A DNA stretch of 64,000 nucleotides, taken from positions 14,654,952 through 14,718,951 of the forward strand of contig CM055311.2 of NCBI GenBank assembly GCA_029255685.2, given 5' to 3'. The number at the start of each line of letters is the position of its first letter. Within the stretch, counting starts at the first letter, position 1. Shown in pieces: positions 13,093 to 24,685 of the stretch. The DNA is from Silene conica (taxonomy: Eukaryota; Streptophyta; Magnoliopsida; Caryophyllales; Caryophyllaceae). The translations under genes were made by a program, and so were the position numbers. The notes below the pieces were generated by a model that was given only the letters and a program-made list of their open reading frames with translations, ran no database searches and was not told the DNA's origin.

Positions 13093-15320
13093 AATACGTA
13101 TGGTTGCCTCCACTACCGCAAGCTCAAATAGTCGTAGCTCCTGGTCAAGCGTCTTGGCATCACCGACTTGACCATCTTTCGAATAAAATTTTGCAAGTCT
13201 GTAGGACTAAATTTAATTTCTGTATTTCCGATTTTTCAACAATGTGTTGCGTGTCATATAAATAAAAGTCATAAGCTTTCCTTTGGTTCCATTTAACTTA
13301 TGTCTACTGCTCCACTCGATCTAATTTTTTCAGATATATGGTCCTCCCCTATTATGTCCCACGATTCATTTAAATATTACCTTCCTTTCGTCGATCATTT
13401 TACCCATGAAATTTGGTTTTATCCTCTCAAGCGCTAATCCGACACCGAATCCTCGTTTTTTAAATTCCGAGCTCTTGTTGAAAACTACTTCAACACCCCC
13501 ATTAAACAATATTATAGTGACAATGGTTGTGAATTTCGTTAGTTAACATCTCATCTTAATCTTACGGGCATCACCCATCTAACATTGCCACCTCATACAC
13601 CTGAACATAATGATTTCGCCGAAAGATGGCACACTCACATTGTCGAAACTGGAATATCCTTACTCACTCATGCCAAACTCCCTTTTACTCTATGACCTCA
13701 CGCCTTTTCCACTACTTTTTATCTCATTTACATAATGCCAACACTGTCTCTAAAAAATGACTCCCCGTATTTCAATTTTTTTGTTGTCAAAATCCGAATA
13801 TCTCCAAACTTCTTAGTTTTGGTTGTTTATGCTTTCCCTAACGCCGGCCTTACGCAGCTCATAAGCTCCAACCATGCTTGGTTCAGTGCATCTTTATTGG
13901 GTACTCCACAACGTAAAGTGCCTATTTATGTCTTGATCCCGTCACATCCCGTATATATACATCCTGACACGTTCGCTTTATTGACGATCAATTTCTTCAC
14001 CTTAACCTTCTCAAACACAACTCATTTCATATCGCCACCACCTCCACTGAGTGGTGCACCTTTGCCCTTCTCGTGCCTCCCTCATCCTCTCATGCCTCTC
14101 ACGCTACTTCTGCCACCAACACTACCCCTCGCCCTGACTCCCATGCACCACCTTCTCAACTCGTACCCCTGCTCCCTGTCCCCCTAACCCGCAACCCTCT
14201 GTTTCCTCTCCTGCCTCGCGACCTTCATCTATTTCCTCTCCTAACCCTCCACATTCTCCTGCCTAGTCCCAACCTCCACCACTACCACCTCCCCATCCTC
14301 CCCCCTCGCGCTGTTACTAGACTCACCAATAATATCCATAAAAGTAATCCGAAATGCGCCAAATTATCCACCCTTATCACCCAATTTATAACCCTACCTA
14401 TAGTAAAACATACCTTAATTGATCCCTTGTAACGCGCCGCTGTGCAGACTGAGTTTGATTCTTTGTCTCGGAATGAAATGTGGTCTCTCGTTCCCTAAGA
14501 TTCCGTGCCTAATATTATAAGTTGCAAATGCGTTTTTCGTATTAAATACCATCCTGATGGCAGTCATAAGCAACACAAAGCTCGTCTCGTTGCTATAGGT
14601 TTCTATAAACATCTGATCTTGACTATTCCGAAACATTCAACCATGTCATTAAACCAACCACAATCCGTCTTATGTTATCCCTCGCTGTTATGCATTGTTG
14701 GTAGCTTTGTCAAATTGATGTGAATAATGCCTTTTTGCAAGGCACTCTGACCGAGGACGTATACATGGTGCAACATCCAGGTTTTATTAATTCCGAATTC
14801 CCTACTCATATTTGTAAATTACACAAAGCTGTTTAAGGTCTTAAACAAGCTTCTCAAGCTTGGTTTACTAAACTTCAAACTTATTTTATTTGTATCTTAT
14901 GGATTTCGCAGCTCATTATCCGATCCATCGTTCTTTATTTTTGCTCGTTCTAATGTTCGATTGTATGCTCTTGTCCATGTTGTTGATATCGTTGTTACAT
15001 GTTCTTCTCCGGTTGAGGTTAACAATTTTATTGCATCTATTTCCTTGTGTTTTTCTCTTAAAGATCTTGGCCGTTTAACATACTTTCTTGGTATGAAGGT
15101 CACGCCGACATCCGCGAGCTTGCATCTAAATCAATCCAAGTATATTTTCGATCTGTTTACTCGCTATAATAAGCTAGATTGTAGTCTGTCTACTACTCCG
15201 ATCCTATGGTGTCTTCTCACCTACTGGCTACAACGGGAGAATGATAACCCAATTGAAGATGAGTCCAAGTATCATGTAATTGTTGAGAGCCGCCAATATT
15301 TATCGCTTACTCGGCCCGAC
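13093..15320 (+). pseudogene. Decayed Ty1/copia pol, part 1: integrase and reverse transcriptase (element C)
   Basis: Many stops and frameshifts, but the order is clear. First the pre-integrase zinc region (H..L.HLSN), then the integrase core with the DIWSSP block near 13340, a YSDNGCEF block near 13520 and the Glu-containing block near 13610. A proline-rich spacer follows (about 14030-14300), then reverse transcriptase from about 14430. The polymerase active site reads HVVD where copia has YVDD (near 14976), so it is inactive. The text stops mid-domain at the CCGAC target of the chromovirus and resumes at 50890. Gag, protease and the 5' LTR are absent. Confidence 0.8.
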
Positions 15321-17378
15321 TGTAAGACCCTGTATTTTATGTTAATAATTATTATTTATATGGACGTTTTGATAGTTATTTGAACGTTTATATTCGATAG
15401 TTAATTTATCGAATAGTGTTTTATATTTTATATGTTATCTGTTAATTTATCACATCACTGCCGCCACATTTGAGATTAAGGAGGAGGATTCACACGATGG
15501 TCTAGGGTAGTCTAGGGGTGGTCGTTTGCACCAGGAAAGAGGTATGCTCATCATTGTTTTTTATTTCGCTAATTTCTTCCCTTTTGATTCGTATGATAAC
15601 AATAGTTATACACGTTTTTAGTTCCTGATCTTCACATATTATGAATCTAGGATGTGTATTAGTCATTTTTAGACCCTTGTAGTGTCGTCGTTGACCGCCT
15701 AGGACGACCGTCGATGGGTGTTTTTGTCGTCTGTTTCAGAATATGGGATTATTTTTCAGAACAGTATGATGTATGCGTGATGTTTGTGTGTGATTTAGAG
15801 CCTCAGTGAATGTACGATTTATATGGGTGTCAGGGTGATTCATTAGGTGGTATGCAGGGGGTTTGTGTGGTGGTTCTCACGGTGGTTCGTGGTGTTGCAT
15901 AACGGTTTTATGGCGGGTTTCGTTTTGGGTGTTTATAGCGTAAACAGAGTAACGTCGTGGGGATGCTGGGTTTTTATGTGATTGCTTGGTTATGGTGATG
16001 GTGGTCGACGACCACTGACTTCTCTCCTGGAACCACCGCGGCTCAGAGGCGAGCCTGGTGGTGCCACTGGAAGAAGTCATGGGCTGCTTTGGTGTCAGGG
16101 CTGGTGTTTGTGAGGGTGGTTGGTCACGGTAAGGCTTTCGAAGGTTGTTGGGTTTGTTTTACGCGAGTTGGTGTTGTTGTACATTCCGTTTTATTGTTTT
16201 TATTATTTTTATTATTTTCATTATTTTGTCTTATTATTATTAGTATGGATTATTAGTATTATTACAATAATAAGTATGACTATTATTATTATGATTAATA
16301 TTATTTATATTATTAGTAATTGTTGTTGTTAGTGTTAATATTAATTGTTGGAATAGTATACTATAATTAGTATGTTCTCAATTATTACTAGAGTATGGTA
16401 AATCTGTTATAATGTTTTATGGTTGTTTAATATATTAATAACAATTAGTGAGTGATATAATTATTGTGATGATTATGATAATTATTTATTTAATAATAGT
16501 AAGTATATGAATAAGGGCATGGTATGTGATATGTTATTAGAATAATGTTTTATGAGTAAATCAAATATGAGCATGAATGAATGAGTAATTAGAAGTATTG
16601 TTAGAATACGTATTGAATTTAATATTAAGTAATATTTATAGGAACTGAATTCGAGGTAGAATATTTCTAAATGGTGATTTCTAATTGCAAACTTGTCAAT
16701 CCAGGTAGGATACACTGACACTATACTCTATGATGTGTTATGAATGGATGATTAAATTGTATGTTATGGATGCAAGCATGAATTATATGAGAATGATGTT
16801 TAATAGTTGATTATTTTAATATTGGATTCATGAGCATAGCATATGCATTGGTTATTGAGAAAGTTATGGAACGGATATTATTTTGATATAAAGCCCAGGG
16901 TGGATCTATAGACCAGGCCTGGTGTCTTCAGCTTTTATGCCGGTGTTCGACGACGGTCGATGATACTCTGCCAGGAGGTTCGGTGTGGGTGGGAGTTACG
17001 GGTTTGAGATTGAGATTGAGATTGAGATTGAGCTCTGGCATATCATGACATTTGCATATCATTAACCGTTGCATTATGATTATTGTGTTATCATACTTAA
17101 CCGCGAGGTTGAAAGTGTATTTGTGTTCACCTATTATGATCCGGAATGGGAAGTAGATTTTACAGGTCAGAGACAGTTCAGTTGTTACAGTTTCACTTGT
17201 TTTGGAGTTTTGGTTTTGGACTATGATTTGTATCAGTTTTCAGACTATCATTTAATAACTTAAAGTACTGTGTTTCTTTCACTATGATTATCTACTACCC
17301 TGGACCATTCAGGATGGTAACAATCTTATTTACTGGAGAAGTCCTAGTGCAGGCTCCTAGGTAAATGGGCGTGTTATA
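15321..17378 (+). repeat. 5' LTR of element D, promoter deleted
   Basis: 2058 bp beginning TGTAAGACC; its end has decayed to TGTTATA. Compared with 48502-50884 it lacks about 180 bp near 15445 that hold the TATA box and the start of the transcript, and it lacks the MITE. A (GAGATT) run at about 17005-17032 is longer than in the other copy. Confidence 0.88.
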
Positions 17379-17381
17379 AAG

Positions 17382-17393
17382 TGGTATCAGAGC
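17382..17393 (+). promoter_or_regulatory. Primer-binding site of element D, tRNA-iMet
   Basis: TGGTATCAGAGC three bases after the LTR, complementary to the initiator methionine tRNA 3' end. Confidence 0.9.
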
Positions 17394-17500
17394 AAACGAT
17401 TCTCAGGCTTAAACCAAATGAATAATAATTAATGAAAATAGGAAGAGTCTAATAAAATGAACCCCCAGGCGATTTGCTCTGAATTCTAGGGTGGCAGAAA

Positions 17501-18747
17501 ATGACGGCGGTTAAACATTCAACATCAAAATCATCAAATAAAAATAAACAAAAAGATAAGCAATCGTATAATAAATTTGATCTACTAAATCCTAATAATA
17601 ATAATGATTTCTCTGAATTGAGAAGAAATGAAGGCCCTTCAAGTGCGGATAACCATAAGGAACGATCTTTGAGTAACATTGTTGGGATTCCAGCTCTAAA
17701 CATGGATTCTCTGGTTGAAGATGACTTGGATGAGGAGGATCTGGGTATTCTCCTACTTTGGAACCAAATGCAGAAGAACCTGATATGGTGAGATTTACTG
17801 CTGAAGAGGTACAAACTGAACTTGAGTTTTGGAAGTTTTCGGTGTATTGTTTTATTTTGGGTGCAAATCCTCCATGGGAGGTGGTGGAAGGATTCATTAG
17901 GAGATTGTGGATGCAACATCATGTAGTGTCATTATCCTTTTTGCCTAATGGTGTATTTCTGGTACGATTTAAAACCTAAGAAGCAATGGAGGCGGTTTTG
18001 AAGCAGGGTCACTTTTTATTTGATAATAAACCATTGATAGTTAAACCTTGGAATGAGAATACTGATTTGGTGAAACACGCAGTTCAATCTGTTCCAGTTT
18101 GGGTTAAATTTCACAAATTATCTCTAAAATTCTGGGGAAAAGGACTGGCTAAAATAGCTTCGTTGATTGGGAAATTCATAAAGAATGATCAAGCCACTGA
18201 GGATAAAGTTCGAATTGGCTATGCTAGAGTCATGATTGAAATAGAGTTTGGGAAAAAACTGCCTGATAGAGTTAAGTTTTATGATGAACATGGAGATATG
18301 GTGGAAGTGGACGTAGAATACGAATGGAGACCTGTGGCTTGTCAGGAGTGTAAGGGTGTTGGACATGAGGCTAAGGATTGTAGGAGCAAAAAATGGGCTA
18401 GACCAAAACCAAGACTTCCACAAGTTTGGAAGCCTAAACCTATAGCACAACCTCAGGTGCTGGTTCAGGACTTTACACTTGACAGAGAGCTGGAGGAACA
18501 GGGACCAGCCAAGGAGATTCCCTTAAAGACACCGGTTGTATGGCATAAGAATGGATCGTATTCAATGGGTAATACACCCATGAGACCAAATATCAGAATG
18601 AGCAGACAAAATGTGACAGAAGGTGCTTGCAGTGTTCACACGTTTGGGCAGCAGACTTTTTTGGAGGCACTTAGTAGATCAACAACACCCAAGGAAGTTA
18701 TTGGGACGAGTGGTAATGTATCTCACCAGAGAATGGGGGATGCATAA
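17501..18747 (+). pseudogene. LINE ORF1 (DUF4283 and zinc knuckle), broken
   Basis: An RNA-binding, nucleic-acid chaperone-type protein of plant L1 elements. The N-terminus from 17501 is basic and low complexity; near 17755 the frame shifts, then a DUF4283-like domain follows (GANPPWEVVEGFIRRLW near 17860), with a TAA at 17977-17979. The remaining frame to 18747 carries a zinc knuckle at about 18340 (CQECKGVGHEAKDC) and a proline/lysine-rich tail. The stop overlaps the ORF2 start. Confidence 0.85.
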
Positions 18748-19285
18748 TTTTGGGTTTTGGAATGTTCGGGGATTAAATAATCCTACCAAGCAGAAACATG
18801 TTAAATGGTTTTTGCACATAAATAAGGTGGGGTTATTTGGTCTTCTAGAGACAAAAATTAAGTCAGTTTCTTTAAATAGCTTGAATAACATCTTACTAGA
18901 TGGTTGGAGTGTGTCTACTAATAATAGATGGCATAAAGGTGGACGAGTGTGGATAGTATGGAATCCTGCAGTGTTCCATGTAGAATTCTATGACTATTCT
19001 ACTCAGTGCATCAATATGAAAGTGACTGAAATTGCTACTGTCAGAAATTTTTGGATGTCTATGGTGTATGGTTTTAATGAATGTGTTGGTAGGCAAGAAC
19101 TATGGAAGCAGCTGATTTTGTTCTCTGATAAAGTAGCTGGACCATGGGTTGTTTGTGGGGATTTTAACACTGTTTTGGATCATAATGAGAGAATGGGAGG
19201 GATGTGCACTGATATAGAGATTGATGAGTTTAGAAAATGTATTGCTCAGTGTGAAGTGTTTGATTGTCCTGCTATGGAGGCTCAT
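18740..19285 (+). pseudogene. LINE ORF2 part 1: AP-type endonuclease
   Basis: Starts at ATG 18740 inside the ORF1 end (ATGCATAA, stop at 18745-18747). The domain nicks target DNA; visible catalytic blocks are NVRGLN, LLETKIK with the metal-binding Glu, and CGDFNTVLD near 19155. The text is open up to the CTCAT target where the Athila-like element entered, and continues at 36164. Confidence 0.88.
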
Positions 19286-20752
19286 TGATGCGTGCCTATT
19301 TTATGATGTTTTACATCTATTTTTACACGCATTTTGTCGCTTATTTACTATGTTTTAGCATTTATTTCCCAACAATTGTCTACTTTCGTATTTATATGCT
19401 CTTTTGCAGATTTATGCGGAAAAGGGACGCCTTTATACCAAATTTATGCCCTCGGGATTTTTCATGACTAAGGACAAGAAGGAACGAAGCCAAGCGCACA
19501 TTTCAAGGCCTGAAGATAGCTTTAACAAGCAAAGAATTGATCCACGATGTTGCAGCTTATTTCAAATGGCTATATCTAGAGTTATAGAGCTGATAATGGA
19601 TTGATTCCAGTTGGAGGTGAAAGCTTATCCTCTTAGCTTTCAAACGCCGCAAGAATCGCTTGATTACGATGAGTAACGAAGAAATGACAGCTATTTTAAG
19701 ATCGACGCGCGCTGCAGTCCCGACATCAGGTCGACCGACCTACTAATTGGGTCGACCGACCTACTAATTAGGTCGACCGACCTCAGCGCAGACCCAGAAG
19801 TTTCCGCAAAGCCCATTCAAGTTATTAGGTCATTAAGAGGTCGACCGACCCAAAAAGTAGGTCGACCGACGAGGCGACTGTGTTTCCGCGATTTTTATTA
19901 CGGGCTTTGCTCCTAATCTTGTAATTAGAACTTATTTAAGGAGACCTAAACTCGAAAATTAGGTCAAGCACTCCTTGTTAGTCAAAAACTCCATAGTTTA
20001 GAGAGAATAATTTCCAAGTTTCAATCTTTGTTCTTGAATTCCAATTAAGTTTGTAAGTTTGATACAATTAATCTTTTCCTTTTAATTAATCTTGTTGTTC
20101 ATCTTATTATTGTTTTCTCAATACATGTTTCCCTTTTATTGCCATCTTTAATTATGTTGATTCCCTTGATGTTCTTAGTTCTTGCTATTATTAGTTTCAT
20201 AATTAAAAGTATGCATAGCTAATTCTTGTGATTAGGAATTAGGGGAACCATGGTAAAGGTTTGATTTTGATAGTTTGATGATTGAATTACCAATCCCCCA
20301 TTGTTGTTGGTGAACTAATCCTTAAGATTGAAATATTATTAGGATTAGTTTAACAACAACTTTGGGATTGCCCTATGAACGAAAGTTTAGTGCTTTTCTA
20401 GGAACCCTAAGACCGTAAGGATTGGGTAGAATTTTGACCTAAAGGTTTATTCTTTGTTCCTTGGGATTGTGTTATTTGGTTATTTTACCTTTCATTGACT
20501 TGTTTTAACCATGGGGAACCAAAATTCCTAATCTCCTTTTTTATCTTATTTTAGTTCTCTTGTTTATTTGCTCTTTTAGTTGTTAGTTCAAATCTTAAAT
20601 CAACCCCCCCTTTTTGGTTACTTGCAATAGACTTTAAATTCACAAACATAATTAACCTTGTCTCCTTGTGGTTCGACCCTTGACTTATCCTATCTAGTTT
20701 AAGCTGAGGTTTTATAAATCTTATCTTTGACACCCCTCAACGACGGGTGTCA
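19286..20752 (+). repeat. 5' LTR of the Athila-like element
   Basis: 1467 bp, TGATGCGTGCC to GGGTGTCA. It carries repeated copies of GGTCGACCGACC at 19729, 19750, 19771 and 19839, plus a partial one at 19860. The first three are in a 21-bp tandem unit, which is shortened in the other LTR. Confidence 0.93.
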
Positions 20753-20757
20753 AATTT

Positions 20758-20775
20758 TGGCGCCGTTGCCGGGGA
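20758..20775 (+). promoter_or_regulatory. Primer-binding site, tRNA-Asp
   Basis: TGGCGCCGTTGCCGGGGA five bases after the LTR, complementary to the plant aspartate tRNA 3' end; this priming is characteristic of Athila elements. Confidence 0.9.
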
Positions 20776-20902
20776 GACGGTATAATTTTGTTTGTAGACT
20801 TTTAGTTTATTTTTCTTGTCTTAAGGAACTTAGGTTCCTTAAGACCGTTACTTACCTTTTCTTCTAGTTTTGTTTTAGAAGACAGGTTTTTGAGAGGAAG
20901 AC

Positions 20903-22150
20903 TTGAGTACTCTCAGTGCTATTGCGATCATGCCTACTACGTCTGAGTTAAGAACGACTTTTCAAACCTTCATGACTCAAATGTCGGAAATAAAAAAGGC
21001 TCGAGATGCATCTTTGAAGAATATTGAAAGCCAATTAGCAATCTTAGCTGCTAATCAGATTGCTAGCTCTCCAGTTGGTTGTGAGAGTTCCATAGAGACA
21101 TTAAATGTTATAAATCGCAGGAGTGGTCGTGCTTTTGAGGGACCAACCTCAAAGGATGATTCTGCCGAAGTTCAGGACGAAGAAATCGATCCCGTGCACA
21201 GGTCAGGAGGTCGACCGACCACAACATCAGGTCGACCGACCTCGACGCCTGACGTGAGATCAGTTTCTGCAAAACAGAAAAATTCCGATAGTACAGCGTC
21301 TGGTCGACCGACCGCTATACCAGGTCGACCGATCAGGGTTCGTGAGCAGATTGTGGATTCGCCTCCTGAGCTACCTGACTCTCCTCTCGTCAATGAGGGC
21401 GTTGATATTAGTAACCCGGATATTCCTGTCGAGTGTGATCCCATCACACCCATCACTGAAGAGTCGCTCATTCTTAAGGATAAGAATGATAGGTTACTTG
21501 ATTCCCTCTCCCTCCCCGTTGATGACACTGACTTGGACTTAGATACAGCTGATGAGTTATAAATTTACCCTTTGACTGACGAACCTATTTTTGCAGGCGT
21601 TAGTAATGAAAATATTCCTGACATGATTGAACCCTCTGTTGATGAACCTTGTTTTTTGCAGGATTCATTTATTGACATTCCTCATGTTTTTAATAATATT
21701 AGTGAATGTTCTATGCAAGGATCCTTTACAAAGGATCCTTCGGAGGCTTTGATGTGTTTTGAGACATGTGCAGGTGAATCTCTTGCGCAGGAGGCTGATT
21801 TGGATGCTCCAGAAATTGCGACACTAGTGACAGAGTCTATAGGTGGTAGAAAGAGAGATGTTCTCGATCGAGTAGTACCACTTACTCGATCAAATGATAT
21901 AGAGAACGAGATCACTCAAGCAAGTGATCATTTGGCTAAAGAAAAGAGCCCTAAGAAGAAGAAGCCGAGGAAGGTGTCGACCCACGACTTGGGAGTCGAC
22001 AACCCCGGGAGATGGATGGCTAAAGCTATGGATGATGACCCACCTATCTACACGGTGGAGAAAAACTCATCTACCCAAATCACCATAGCTGAAAGGGTAG
22101 CTTGTAGTCAGAGCCCTTGGTCAAAGAAACCCTGCATCCTACGCGGATGA
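20903..22150 (+). pseudogene. Unrecognised 415-codon frame of the Athila-like element, one in-frame stop
   Basis: One frame from 20903 to 22150, broken only by TAA at 21560-21562. Near its N-terminus the text IKKARDASLKNIESQLAIL followed by NRRSGR weakly resembles the C-terminal part of Athila Gag, where a leucine-rich helix precedes a T-L-R-S-G-K motif; that is a tentative match. Then come four GRPT/GRPI repeats encoded by the GGTCGACCGACC motif (about 21209-21334), an acidic proline-rich stretch, and a lysine-rich patch (SPKKKKPRK near 21950). No catalytic domain is visible. I give no function; a truncated Gag-like protein is the best guess. Confidence 0.55.
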
Positions 22151-23065
22151 CTTCTTCTTTTTGCTCTTTTTTGTTTTTCTTAAGACATTTTTTTTTGTCA
22201 AGACTTTCTAGTTTGCTTTCTTTAAGTTTTTAGGACAACTTTTCCGTTTTGTTAGCATAGTTACGACTTTTTGGACTTGGTTCTGGGATCTCGCGCATTT
22301 GTTGGGCACATATTTGATGATTTTTTTCAGGTTTCAAGAAGAATGACTTGGTTAACACAAGTTTTTCCCGAAGAAAAGAAGACCGCTGTGCAGAAAAGGG
22401 GTCGACCGACTACCTTCATAGGTCGGCCAACCTGATCCCTGCATTCCTGGAATTTCTGAAATCCACAGGAAGGTCGGTCGACCTACCCGTCCGTCACAGC
22501 CTGTTCGTTTCCTCCTCGGGAATCGTGCACCAATCTTGGTTACTTGAGTGGCACTGCTGGCCACCAAAACCTCCTAGCTTACGCTGGTTTGGGGAGGTTT
22601 CTCACGCGCTTGACAATCCAGTGAGTTTTTTCCAGTTTTTCCTTGGTTTTTATTGCATCTTTTCTTTTAATTTTGTGAAACCTTTACTTAGGCTAATGCA
22701 CAATGGGGACATTGTGCGGGTTGGTTTGGGGAATGGTTTCGTGTCACATGCATTGCATTTTGTCACACGTTTACTGCATTTCTGTATTGCATCATTCTTT
22801 TCTTTATTTTCTTTGCATATACAAAAAAAATCCAAAAAAATAAAAAAATTCAAAAATTCCAAAAAAATGCACATTTATTTTAGCATATAGGTCGAGTCGG
22901 AACGAGAGTATTTCAAGGATGATCTTTGCTATCTTACATGTTTATGCCTTTACCTTGCCTTGTTAACTTGTTTTAGTATGAGAGTCTTTTGCATATCTAC
23001 GAGTTTTTGTCAATTTGTATATCTTGAGACTTGACTTATACCTTGGCAACCTACTATACATTCTG
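22151..23065 (+). other. Noncoding interior of the Athila-like element, left of the nested insertion
   Basis: No convincing frame. It contains GGTCGACCGAC at 22400 and its reverse form at 22472, the block CAATGGGGACATTGTGCGGG near 22698 (resembling internal purine tracts of Athila elements), and an A-rich stretch at about 22820-22870. Confidence 0.6.
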
Positions 23066-24015
23066 TGTAACATCCCGTATTTTCGTAAAAATCTATTTAA
23101 GCATTTTTAATTATTTTAAGTAATAAAATAATAATTTAATAATTTATTTTAATCGATTTTAAATTAAAAGTAAGATCCGTCTTAAGAACCTTAAGTCCTT
23201 AAGACGAATACAAACTTGGTAAAGCTTAAACTCGTAACTCAAATACCCGTTCTAATTTCCTAACCCGTTTCATAATACGGAAAGGACAACTACTTAAATC
23301 CCTAAAAACCCTTAAGTCGTCATAATTCATCTCCTTCACAACATTTCCACTATAAACCATATTTCTACAAAAACATCCATAAACATCTTCTTCTTTTGAT
23401 CTTTTCTTCATCATCCATCGATCAAATCAAGGTAAAAATATCATTTTCGGAATCCTCATTCAATTTCCAAGCCATCTATCACTTCCGTTTCTCAATCCCT
23501 TCATTTCGAAATCTGGCCTGTTTTACATAAATTCCGTTTTTATGTTCTTAAACCCGTTTTTCGTGTTTGTAGGTGAAGGATTGCACAACCCGGACATCGA
23601 TAGCTACTTGGTTGAGGAGGATCTTTAGCCGGAATAGCTTGAAAGGTGACGATAATGAGATAACTCGGCCTTTATGTGTATATTAGCACTTTTGATGTGA
23701 TTCTTATGTTTGATTCCGATTTTGTTTATGTTTTATGTTTAATGAACTTAGAAACATGCTTAGGAATGTGTTATTTGAAGGAATTCATGCTTGGTGATGC
23801 CTTAATGTATTCATAAGCTTATTTTCAGTTTTTCATATTGTGCGACGGATACCTATTAAATTTGTTTGAGGATTGTTATGGAATTTGTTTGCTGGTAGAA
23901 AGTAGTGTTGGATGATTAGAAATGTTGGGCAAATCATACTTGTAGTACTTATTGAAGTTTTGGTGTCGAATTGCGAAGTTTAGAAATGGCGATTTTTCGT
24001 ATCAGGCTCTCTGAG

Positions 24016-24392
24016 CTGGTCGACCGACCGGCCGCCGGTCGACCGGTTGGGAGTGCTATTTCGTGTTTTTATGAGTTTTGGAATTTTTGGCTTAGGACTG
24101 CCAGCCGGCCGATCGGCTGCCTGCCGACCGGCTGGTAGTCCCTTGTGTCGTATATTGTTTGCGAAAAACCTAAGTAGAAAGGGAGCCCAGCCGGCAGACC
24201 GGCCGCCTGCCAGCCGGCTGGGAGTGCATTTGGGGTATGGTTGTTATTTGCGAGGGCTAGGGAATAGGGTTCCCAGCCGGCCGACCGGCTGCCTGCCGAC
24301 CGGCTGGGAGTCCGTGTGTTGTTGTTTCGGAAAAAGAAAGGAAGGCTGAGGAGGTCACCAGCCGGCCGACCGGCTGCCTGCCGACCGGCTGG
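24016..24392. repeat. Five GC-rich palindromic units, about 86-bp spacing
   Basis: Units at about 24016, 24101, 24187, 24273 and 24358. Each contains variants of CCAGCCGGCCGACCGGCTG followed by GCCGACCGGCTGG, strongly self-complementary. The roughly 50-bp spacers between them have mostly drifted apart. The first unit instead carries GGTCGACCGACC. Repeated in the 3' LTR at about 31621-31990. Confidence 0.85.
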
Positions 24393-24685
24393 GGACCCCT
24401 GTAGGCTATTTTGAGTTTTGTAATTTAATCGTAACTTTCAAATGGTTAATCGGTTTTGGTTGAAACTCGTTTTGTATATCCGTGACATGTATTTGAGGTC
24501 CCCGGAGGATGGGCAACATTATATTGGGTTCGGGAAGGGAGTAAGGATAGAGACCCCCCGGTCGGGTAACTGAAAGGGAAACCGGCTCTCCCTCATCTTA
24601 GTTCCCGGGGTCAATTAAGTGTTGATTAGAAGTTAAAGGTAGAACTATAGAGTAGTTCATAGACTTGGATGATATGGTTTGGATG

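Noticed and set aside
22348-22890. 180-codon open frame in the Athila-like interior
   Set aside because: No domain; the C-terminal half is an A-rich tract and the N-terminal half includes the motif-bearing noncoding sequence.
24047-24349. Open frame rich in PADRP/RPTG words (and copies at 31576-31946)
   Set aside because: Product of the GC-rich palindrome array inside a noncoding LTR.
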